Shown: piece by piece, positions 7,550-12,340 of the stretch
Layout of the letters: the number at the start of each line of letters is the position of its first letter
How positions within the stretch are numbered: position 1 is the first letter of the stretch
Source of the DNA: WANQ01 sp964448055
GTDB lineage: Archaea > Thermoproteota > Thermoprotei_A > Sulfolobales > WANQ01
Reading direction: 5' to 3'
Assembly: GCA_964448055.1 (NCBI GenBank)
Contig: CAYUVB010000047.1
Location: forward strand, 1 to 12,340
Length of the DNA stretch: 12,340 nucleotides
Notes under the pieces: generated by a model
Seen by the model: only the letters and a program-made list of their open reading frames with translations
Told to the model about the DNA's origin: nothing
Databases searched by the model: none
Made by a program: the position numbers and the translations under genes

Positions 7550-8284
7550 TTAACTGCATCCAAGTAAGTTCTTTATGTTATTGATAATACGTTCCTTTTC
7601 TTCAAGTTCGCTTCTAAGCTTGCTTAGCTGTTCTTCTAATATTTTTATTCTTTCTTCTAATTCTTTTGCTTCGTTTGCTTTCTCTTCTAATTCCCTTACC
7701 CTTTCTCTTAAACTAGCGTTCTCTTTTTCAAGTTCTTTAAGTGTTTCCTCAAATTCCTTTATCCTTGTCTCTAAATCTTTTGCAGGTATAGCCTCTTGCA
7801 ACCTTCTCTTTAATTCAGCATTCTCCTTCTCTAATTCCTTAATCCTCTCCTTTAACTTCTTTAACTCCTCTTCCGCTACCCTTAACCTCTCGTATTCCTC
7901 AATTGTAAGATGAACACCAGTAAATGGAACTACTAACTTAAGTTTTCCTCTTGCAAGTAATTCATATGTTTCTCTAATTAGTTTACCAGCTTTAGTTTTT
8001 CCTTGGAGGTGAGCCCTAATCATAGCCTCACTTCTTCCCACTTCATCAGCTATTTGAGATATCGTATACCCTGCTTTTTCTCTGGCAAGTGCTGCAGCAG
8101 CTACAGCTAAGCTGTCAACCCATGTTGCTCTTTCAAGAGGATCCTTAATTAATTCGACAACCTCGGGTCTATACAATGTACCTATGATCAATGCCGTTTC
8201 AAGTTGTTGAACTTCCTTTTTACTCATAGGTTTCAATGGTACATTCGTTAAATCTATTTCTATTTTTTCTATTTGTGCACTCAT
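7550..8284 (-). CDS. HTH transcriptional regulator with long C-terminal coiled coil
   Basis: This 244-residue protein is probably a DNA-binding regulator. From the ATG, residues about 20-70 form a helical N-terminal region. A helix-turn-helix follows at about 72-95 (GYTISQIADEVGRSEAMIRA, then HLQGKTKAGK). After a short beta-like linker (KLKLVVPFTGVHLT), residues 129-241 are an almost uninterrupted Glu/Lys/Leu heptad coiled coil, likely for dimerisation or partner binding. ATG 8284 is preferred over TTG 8290: AGGTGG directly precedes the TTG, leaving it no spacer but giving the ATG six bases. It looks like a crenarchaeal predicted-regulator family, but I cannot name it securely. Repeats in its upstream region may be its own operator. 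Downstream T-rich DNA (minus strand) may end transcription. Confidence 0.75.
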   Translation of the reverse strand: MSAQIEKIEIDLTNVPLKPMSKKEVQQLETALIIGTLYRPEVVELIKDPLERATWVDSLAVAAAALAREKAGYTISQIADEVGRSEAMIRAHLQGKTKAGKLIRETYELLARGKLKLVVPFTGVHLTIEEYERLRVAEEELKKLKERIKELEKENAELKRRLQEAIPAKDLETRIKEFEETLKELEKENASLRERVRELEEKANEAKELEERIKILEEQLSKLRSELEEKERIINNIKNLLGCS

Positions 8285-8304
8285 ATTCAACCACCTACTA
8301 AGCG

Positions 8305-8352
8305 TTCTAAATTACTGTTTACTGGCTTCTAAATTGTATTTAGTAATTAGAA
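8305..8352. promoter_or_regulatory. possible operator: direct and inverted TTCTAAATT repeats upstream of the regulator
   Basis: TTCTAAATT occurs at 8305-8313 and again at 8327-8335, offset by 22 bases (two helical turns). A third, imperfect inverted copy, GTAATTAGAA, lies at 8343-8352. The array sits between the regulator's ribosome binding site and its likely TATA region (AT-rich, about 8352-8376). This is a plausible binding site for the regulator itself; that role is inference. Confidence 0.4.
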
Positions 8353-8385
8353 TTATAAAACATTTATTAAAAGGGATTATTGGCG

Positions 8386-8410
8386 TATAAAATGAATAGT
8401 AAATACTATT
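8386..8410 (-). terminator. hairpin after the helical-protein gene
   Basis: AATAGT (8395-8400) and ACTATT (8405-8410) form a perfect 6-base stem with a 4-base loop, starting 10 bases past the stop codon of the gene at 8421-8798. On the minus strand it is followed by CATTTTAT. This could be a terminator or 3'-end structure, although the stem is AT-rich and weak. Confidence 0.3.
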
Positions 8411-8420
8411 TATAACTTAT

Positions 8421-8798
8421 CTAAGATTGTTCCTTCCTAGACCCAATGTATGAAATTAACTCTTTGCAGCAATACCCTGATGTATTATTGCTACATTTGT
8501 CCTTTATCCAAATATTGATTAAGTCCTCTAACTCCTGGTACTTAAATGATAGTGCACCTATTATCATGGGTGCAGCACTACAGCAGTCAATTCTTTCTAG
8601 TTCTTTCATAATAGGGGATACAAAGTTCTTTATGAATATTATCCATTTAGACCAATCTGGCTCGTTCATTAAGGATTCTTTAGGATTATTTCTTGTAAAG
8701 TCTTTTATCATTTCAATTATTCTTTTAGATCCAATAGGGCTACATTTACTACTACGTAATATCCTGGATACCACTTCGTGGAGCTCCAAGTTTCTCAC
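8421..8798 (-). CDS. Hypothetical helical protein with six cysteines
   Basis: I do not recognise this 125-residue protein. It is predicted mostly alpha-helical and soluble, with a mixed charged composition that is more protein-like than the opposite-strand frame at 8446-8802. Cysteines lie at 19, 72-73, 102 and 110-111, including two CC pairs; tryptophans cluster at 49-52 and 97. The start is GTG 8798, with a modest AAGGT upstream. It is in the same direction as the regulator, but 130 bases separate them, with a hairpin and a likely separate promoter in between. It may be lineage-restricted. Confidence 0.6.
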   Translation of the reverse strand: MRNLELHEVVSRILRSSKCSPIGSKRIIEMIKDFTRNNPKESLMNEPDWSKWIIFIKNFVSPIMKELERIDCCSAAPMIIGALSFKYQELEDLINIWIKDKCSNNTSGYCCKELISYIGSRKEQS

Positions 8799-8890
8799 CT
8801 AATACCTTCAATCTTCGTTAATCATCCCTACTTTGTGCATTTTTATTTCAAACTAGCTTAAAAGTGGGTAGTGTATTCATACTAATACAT

Positions 8891-8950
8891 GGGATGATCG
8901 TATAAGGCCTCTGCTGAAAACCTTATGATGAAGCTTTAGGCCGGTGACCG
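8891..8950 (+). ncRNA. candidate C/D box sRNA
   Basis: The boxes appear in the right order: a degenerate C box ATGATCG (8894-8900), a 13-base guide, D' CTGA (8914-8917), a 7-base spacer, a perfect C' ATGATGA (8925-8931), a 12-base guide, and a non-consensus D GTGA (8944-8947). GG before C and CC after D could pair. A TATA-like CTTAAAAG (about 8857-8864) would start transcription near 8886-8890. Such RNAs guide 2'-O-methylation of rRNA or tRNA. The outer boxes are weak, and ATAAGG/CCTTAT (8902-8907/8921-8926) offers a competing hairpin. Confidence 0.35.
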
Positions 8951-9010
8951 TAAAGTGCTTGCATACTAAATACTTAGTAGGTTTATAAGTTATTATCCGT
9001 AAGACTTATC

Positions 9011-9040
9011 TGTAGGGTTTTTAACTCCTACACAAGGAGG
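9011..9040 (+). promoter_or_regulatory. leader hairpin and strong ribosome binding site of the small winged-helix gene
   Basis: TGTAGGG (9011-9017) pairs with TCCTACA (9026-9032) as a 7-base stem (one G-T pair) with an 8-base loop. It ends one base before AAGGAGG (9034-9040), which is 11 bases from ATG 9052. A TATA-like TTTATAAG at 8982-8989 would put the hairpin at or near the transcript's 5' end. TTTTTAAC in the loop (9018-9025) could alternatively be a TATA box giving an almost leaderless mRNA. Confidence 0.4.
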
Positions 9041-9051
9041 CTGATATAATT

Positions 9052-9324
9052 ATGAGCGAGAGCAGCCCTAGTACAAAAGTTAAACTTAAGGTAGTATATG
9101 AAGACCCAGATGTAGTCGTAATGATGGCTCCTAACGAAGAAGAATTAAGGAACATCCTAATAGAGTTACTTAAGGAGAAACCTATGAATCTTAAAGAGCT
9201 ACACGAGGTTCTCTCAGGTATTGCAAGCGAGGACAAGATTAGAAGAGCTTTGTCTATTCTGTTAGAACAAGGTCGTATACTATCGATGCCTGATGGGAAA
9301 TACAGAGTATTAGGGATAGAGTAG
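9052..9324 (+). CDS. Small winged-helix-like protein
   Basis: This is a 90-residue soluble protein. Residues about 1-27 form an acidic, beta-like N-terminus (VKLKVVYEDPDVVVMMAP). Residues 28-88 follow a winged-helix pattern: helix NEEELRNILIELL, helix NLKELHEVLSG, helix SEDKIRRALSILLEQG, then a wing RILSMPDGKYRVLG. It may bind DNA or be a protein-interaction winged helix; no partner is implied by position. The ATG has a strong AAGGAGG 11 bases upstream. It stands alone, with no closely spaced neighbour on its strand. Confidence 0.7.
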   Translation: MSESSPSTKVKLKVVYEDPDVVVMMAPNEEELRNILIELLKEKPMNLKELHEVLSGIASEDKIRRALSILLEQGRILSMPDGKYRVLGIE

Positions 9325-9411
9325 CGGCACTATCTTATTGATAACTACCCCAATTCTCATTCTATCTATTTGCGATAGTGATCACTTAAATTAGGAGTTT
9401 AACTGGCTAGA

Positions 9412-9528
9412 CGAAAGTATTCATTTTAGTATTACTTATAAGATAAGACCACAATTAATAATAAACAAAGAAGAGATAACTGAAACTGTTATGGTTACTA
9501 ATATAAAGAGTGGTGTGCGAAAGTATTC
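9412..9528 (+). repeat. 11-base direct repeat pair in the intergenic region
   Basis: CGAAAGTATTC occurs at 9412-9422 and 9518-9528 between the winged-helix gene and the membrane zincin. The second copy ends a few bases before the zincin ribosome binding site (GGGAG, 9531-9535). It may be a regulatory site or chance in AT-rich DNA. The 215-base gap also holds a 7-base inverted repeat, CACTATC/GATAGTG (9328-9334/9374-9380). Confidence 0.25.
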
Positions 9529-9542
9529 TAGGGAGTTAAGTG

Positions 9543-9923
9543 ATGTTAGTGAAAGTTATGAGTGAGTACTTACTTTACATGGTAATTGTATTCACATACA
9601 TGTTTATTCATGAGATAATTCATATAGTTGTAGCTAGATTCTTGAAATTAAACACTAGTATACATATAGTTAAGATACGCGGAATACCTATAGGTATAGG
9701 TTTAAGGCTTAATGGATACGAAAACATAAGAAGTATACTTGAAATAAACGGCGCTGATAGGTCTAAGTATATCCTAGTAGCTTTAGCCCCATACTCACTA
9801 ATACCGTTGTTTATTCTTATGGTCTTCTCGAATATGGTTGCACTTAAGATTGCAGGAATGGTATCATTATTAGCAAATTTAATAAATATGCCATTAGAAT
9901 TCTTTCAACCTTGGTCTTCATAA
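9543..9923 (+). CDS. Short membrane zincin (HExxH; M50/DUF3267-like)
   Basis: This is a 126-residue integral membrane protein, probably a zinc metalloprotease-like protein. Using GTG-form numbering, the first hydrophobic segment (about 11-35) contains HEIIH at 24-28, the zinc-binding HExxH inside a membrane helix as in site-2 protease (M50) and DUF3267 proteins. A hydrophobic C-terminal half (about 77-118) ends with NLINMPLEF, where E120 could be the third ligand in the place of the M50 NPxPxxxxDG motif. It is shorter than typical members. The start is ATG 9543 with GGGAG (9531-9535) seven bases upstream; GTG 9540 adds one residue. Its last 19 bases overlap the convergent gene. The substrate is unknown. 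Confidence 0.65.
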   Translation: MLVKVMSEYLLYMVIVFTYMFIHEIIHIVVARFLKLNTSIHIVKIRGIPIGIGLRLNGYENIRSILEINGADRSKYILVALAPYSLIPLFILMVFSNMVALKIAGMVSLLANLINMPLEFFQPWSS

Positions 9924-10546
9924 TAAACTAGTTCTACTAGTTCATCTATATCCCTAGGAGCTCCGATTTTACTCTTAGAATTATCTACTATGATTAACGG
10001 CAAAGCTCCCTTAGAATATCTTTCATAATAATCGTTAAGTTTATGTACATCAATTATTATGGTGTTTAAGTTACTATCCACAATAGCTAAGTGTCCTAGT
10101 AAGTGCATTGCTTTAAGACACGGAATGCCGGGAACAACGAAGAGCTTCACTATTCTGGGCTTACTATAAGAATTGATTGTTTGTCTTATTCTTATGGGTA
10201 CTGCGGGGTCTATGGCTTTACCTGCGAGTGCCAGGTATTCCTTGAATCCATGAATGAGTATATCTTCAAGATCGCCTGCAATTATTACTCTTCCATCATA
10301 TAAACCATAAATACGTGTTAAAGGAGCTGAACGTGGTAGATCATTTAAGTAAATATTTTCATCTTCAATTATTACTATACTCTTGTTGATTTTACTTAAA
10401 CTTTCAAGTACTCTCATTACATTAGTATTTTTATTATTAGCTATTCTAATTTCTACTTTGCTGGCAATTCTAGATACTAGTTCATCTAAGGTCTTAGTAC
10501 TAGGCATGTCAATAAGCCTTAGCATCATGTCTATTATTTCTTCCAA
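9905..10546 (-). CDS. Protein disulfide oxidoreductase-like protein with degenerate active sites
   Basis: This 213-residue protein resembles the two-domain thioredoxin-fold PDO (glutaredoxin-like) of hyperthermophiles, which forms disulfides in cytosolic proteins. The N-domain ends with TRIYGLYDGRVIIAGD and a following helix, as in PDO, but has no Cys. The C-domain strand FVVPGIPCLKAM (136-147) aligns with the PDO CPYC site, keeping only the second Cys (C143). The cis-proline segment GALPLIIVDN (180-189) is intact. It is therefore unlikely to be a normal dithiol oxidase; it may act as a single-Cys protein, chaperone or scaffold. The start is TTG 10546, with ATCACC on the plus strand (GGTGAT, 10557-10552) five bases upstream. 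The family call is inferred from motif layout. Confidence 0.6.
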   Translation of the reverse strand: MEEIIDMMLRLIDMPSTKTLDELVSRIASKVEIRIANNKNTNVMRVLESLSKINKSIVIIEDENIYLNDLPRSAPLTRIYGLYDGRVIIAGDLEDILIHGFKEYLALAGKAIDPAVPIRIRQTINSYSKPRIVKLFVVPGIPCLKAMHLLGHLAIVDSNLNTIIIDVHKLNDYYERYSKGALPLIIVDNSKSKIGAPRDIDELVELVYYEDQG

Positions 10547-10663
10547 TTAATATCACCATAATAATCAATACAGTCGATGCCATGATAAGTGTTTACGTAA
10601 TACGTTAATATACCTTAATAACTTACGTGAGATAACATGTAGAATCCTATATATGGTGATTGC
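10547..10663. promoter_or_regulatory. divergent promoter region with repeated TTACGT
   Basis: The region separates two divergent genes, both beginning with TTG after a GGTGAT ribosome binding site. TTACGT recurs at 10593-10598 (inside the perfect palindrome TTACGTAA, 10593-10600) and at 10623-10628, offset by 30 bases. ACGTTAA follows the first copy. AT-rich stretches such as CTTAATAAC (about 10614-10622) could serve as a plus-strand TATA box. A shared operator is possible but unproven. Confidence 0.3.
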
Positions 10664-11401
10664 TTGGACAATGTTAAGGAGCTGAAAGCGAGGATAAGAG
10701 AACGTATATGGAGGCTACTTGAAGAAAAGAATATTGCTAGATTTCCTAGACCAGTATATGGGCGTATACCTAATTTTATTGGAGCTGAAGAAGCAGCATC
10801 AAATTTATTTAAAACTAGGATGTGGGTTAAGGCTCATATAATAAAAGTGAACCCTGATTCACCTCAAAGAATAGTTAGACTTCGAGCCCTACATGAGGGT
10901 AAGATTCTATTAATGCCTACACCTAGGTTAAGGGAAGGCTTCTTGTTACTTGATCCTAATGTTATTCCTAGTAGAGACTATAGTTTAGCATCTAGTATTA
11001 AAGGAGCTTTCATTTATGGACGTAAGCTTGGTTTAGTGGAATTGTTACGTATAGAGAGTGTCGACTTAATAGTAATTGGTAGCGTTGCTGTAGATTATAT
11101 GGGTACACGTATAGGTAAAGGGGGTGGTTATGCTGAACTAGAGTATGCTATTCTACGTGAAATAGGAAAGGTTGATGACAAGACTCTTGTAGTTACAACT
11201 GTTCATGATATACAAGTACTCTCTGAGGAGCTTCCTAGAGAATTACATGATGTACCGGTTGACGTAATATATACTCCAACAAGAACAATTAGGGCTAAGA
11301 AATCGTATCCTAAGCCTAAAGGTATATATTGGGAGCTTTTAAGCAAAGATAAGCTAGATTCTATCCCAATATTAAGGGAACTTAAGAAAGTAAAAGGATA
11401 G
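10664..11401 (+). CDS. 5-formyltetrahydrofolate cyclo-ligase family protein
   Basis: The protein is 245 residues. It belongs to the family that converts 5-formyl-THF to 5,10-methenyl-THF using ATP. Supporting segments are the basic N-terminal helix (KARIRERIWRLLEE), a central MWVKAHIIKV...LMPTPRL region, DLIVIGSVAVDYMGTRIGKG with the glycine-rich GTRIGKGGGYAELEYAIL (147-164), and VVTTVHDIQVL...PVDVIYTPTRTIRA near the end. It is closer to the divergent archaeal/MTHFSD-like branch than to canonical MTHFS, so the substrate may be an archaeal pterin or something else. The start is TTG 10664, with GGTGAT (10655-10660) close upstream. It converges on upp with a 12-base gap. Confidence 0.8.
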   Translation: MDNVKELKARIRERIWRLLEEKNIARFPRPVYGRIPNFIGAEEAASNLFKTRMWVKAHIIKVNPDSPQRIVRLRALHEGKILLMPTPRLREGFLLLDPNVIPSRDYSLASSIKGAFIYGRKLGLVELLRIESVDLIVIGSVAVDYMGTRIGKGGGYAELEYAILREIGKVDDKTLVVTTVHDIQVLSEELPRELHDVPVDVIYTPTRTIRAKKSYPKPKGIYWELLSKDKLDSIPILRELKKVKG

Positions 11402-11413
11402 ATACATATCTAA

Positions 11414-12091
11414 TTAAGGGGTTCCGAAACTTCTATCTCCAGCATCACCTAGTCCTGGTACTATGTATCCCCTACCATTCAATTCTTTATCGATACTTAA
11501 GGTATAAAATTCTACTTTATCGTATACTTCTGATATACGTTTTATAGCATAATTTGTTGCTATTAAACTAACAATTATGACTTTCTTAGGCTTATTTTCT
11601 CTTATCTCCAGGAGGACTTTTCTTATTGTAGACCCTGTAGCAAGCATAGGATCAGCAATTATGACAACAGTGTTCTCATCTATATGCGGTATATTCTCAT
11701 AACTTATTTCTATGTCAAACACTATTCCTTCAGGCGTATATTTAATGTGTTCTTCTACTCGTCTCGCAACAATTATGCCTAGCTTAGCTTTAGGATATGC
11801 TTTAAGTAATCCCCATATGAATGGCAAAGATGCTCTCAATATAGCAATTAATACTATGTTATCTACGTCCTTTATTTTAATACCTTTGGCTTTAACCCCT
11901 AAAGGTGTTTCAACATAAACTTCCTCTAATGTAAGTGATCTAGAAAGCTCTATACCCAAAAGGTAACCTAGTTCCTCAATTGTTCTTCTAAAATCCACAT
12001 AACTAGTATTTTTATCTCTTAATATTGTTAGCATCTCTTGCAAATAAGGATTGTCAATTACATGCACAGCCGGACTTATCTCCTCTGTCAC
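11414..12091 (-). CDS. upp: Uracil phosphoribosyltransferase
   Basis: This salvage enzyme converts uracil plus PRPP to UMP plus pyrophosphate in the cytosol. The length of 225 residues is normal for archaeal members. Diagnostic parts are AILRASLPFIWG (83-94), the PRPP-binding loop VVIIADPMLATGST (142-155) and the uracil-binding C-terminus YIVPGLGDAGDRSFGT (209-224). The start is GTG 12091; a minus-strand TATA-like box (about 12126-12136) predicts transcription start near 12105, giving a short leader. An upstream same-strand gene ends 52 bases before it, so the two could be cotranscribed or upp could have its own promoter. Confidence 0.95.
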   Translation of the reverse strand: MTEEISPAVHVIDNPYLQEMLTILRDKNTSYVDFRRTIEELGYLLGIELSRSLTLEEVYVETPLGVKAKGIKIKDVDNIVLIAILRASLPFIWGLLKAYPKAKLGIIVARRVEEHIKYTPEGIVFDIEISYENIPHIDENTVVIIADPMLATGSTIRKVLLEIRENKPKKVIIVSLIATNYAIKRISEVYDKVEFYTLSIDKELNGRGYIVPGLGDAGDRSFGTP

Positions 12092-12125
12092 CTAGACCCA
12101 GATAACAGCTTGTATAATTAGGAGA

Positions 12126-12136
12126 TATAAAATTTA
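12126..12136 (-). promoter_or_regulatory. TATA-like box of upp
   Basis: On the minus strand the AT-rich AAATTTTATAT lies about 35-45 bases before GTG 12091, placing transcription start near 12105. It sits between the stop of the upstream partial gene and upp, so upp can be expressed on its own. Confidence 0.4.
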
Positions 12137-12143
12137 TCTTAGC

Positions 12144-12340
12144 TTAATTAGCAGAGTGTATTACTTCGTAAACAATATCCTTAGCTTGCGGCAAATCTTT
12201 TCTAATGATGTCAATTATACTGTTATATATATTGATTAGTATTCGTTTTACATGCTTGTATCCTTGGTCATAGTATCTCTTTGCTTGTACATATGTTGCT
12301 AGAAGGTCTGCTAAACGAGCTATTTTTGCTTCAATGCTAT
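12144..12340 (-). CDS. C-terminal fragment, possibly an HD-domain 5'-nucleotidase-like protein
   Basis: Only the last 64 residues are in the window; the rest lies beyond base 12340. The frame is open from the edge to TAA at 12146-12144. The fragment begins SIEAKIARLADLLATYVQAK and is helical throughout. EAKIxRLADxLxxYVQAxxYYxxGY resembles the region after the HD motif in YfbR/HDDC2-type HD phosphohydrolases (EAklvkxaDxlexxlQAxxY), where the Asp is a metal ligand. That would suit a nucleotide-metabolism neighbour of upp. The HD motif itself is not visible, so the family call is tentative, although the coding call is firm. Confidence 0.6.
   Translation of the reverse strand, partial: SIEAKIARLADLLATYVQAKRYYDQGYKHVKRILINIYNSIIDIIRKDLPQAKDIVYEVIHSAN

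Noticed and set aside
7575..7900. Repeated TTCTTCTAATTC-like strings, considered as a DNA repeat or CRISPR
   Set aside because: They are codons for repeated Leu-Glu-Glu/Lys heptads in the coiled coil. The spacing is irregular and there are no spacers.
7575..7913. Serine-rich 112-codon plus-strand ORF
   Set aside because: This is the antisense shadow of the regulator's Glu/Lys-rich coiled coil; the serine and leucine bias follows from that.
8446..8802. 118-codon plus-strand ORF opposite the helical-protein gene
   Set aside because: Its composition is hydrophobic and Ser/Ile-rich like a shadow frame. The minus-strand frame has a more protein-like charge balance.

Overview
The window reads as chromosomal DNA of an AT-rich hyperthermophilic crenarchaeon. 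I would guess Desulfurococcales or a relative, from gene content and composition rather than any database match. The archaeal signs are an A/V-type ATP synthase operon, a class-1 release factor of the aRF1/eRF1 type with the GGQ motif, a UPF0216 (DUF61) gene, and TATA-like boxes about 25-30 bases before starts. Ribosome binding sites resemble GGAGG, GGTGA or GGTGAT. TTG and GTG starts are frequent, and AGA/AGG/ATA codons are heavily used.

Left part (1-5836, all plus strand): the 3' part of ATP synthase subunit A, then B, D, a UPF0216 gene, aRF1 and a flippase-type membrane protein. A and B overlap by 11 bases; D and UPF0216 are 3 bases apart; aRF1 and the membrane protein are 5 bases apart. 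The most striking feature is at the start of aRF1. The conserved N-terminus is encoded upstream of every usable start codon in its own frame. The only well-placed ATG (3752) reads ATG AGT ATT TAG and joins the aRF1 frame only if one base is skipped. This has the layout of the autoregulatory +1 frameshift of bacterial RF2 (prfB), although a simple base error or indel would look the same.

Middle part (5813-10546): small, lineage-restricted genes. They are a Cas4-like cysteine-cluster protein (minus), a thioredoxin-fold protein without CxxC (plus), an eight-cysteine protein (minus), an HTH plus coiled-coil regulator (minus) and an unrecognised helical protein (minus). Then come a candidate C/D box sRNA, a small winged-helix-like protein (plus), a short membrane zincin (plus) and a protein disulfide oxidoreductase-like protein with degenerate active sites (minus). 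No CRISPR array, insertion sequence, tRNA or rRNA was seen.

Right part (10664-12340): a 5-formyltetrahydrofolate cyclo-ligase family protein (plus) converges on uracil phosphoribosyltransferase (minus). Upstream of upp on the same strand is the 3' end of a gene that may encode an HD-domain nucleotidase, so upp may belong to a nucleotide-salvage pair. Several neighbours are convergent with 8-12 base gaps or 19-24 base antisense overlaps. No stretch longer than 300 bases lacks a gene.
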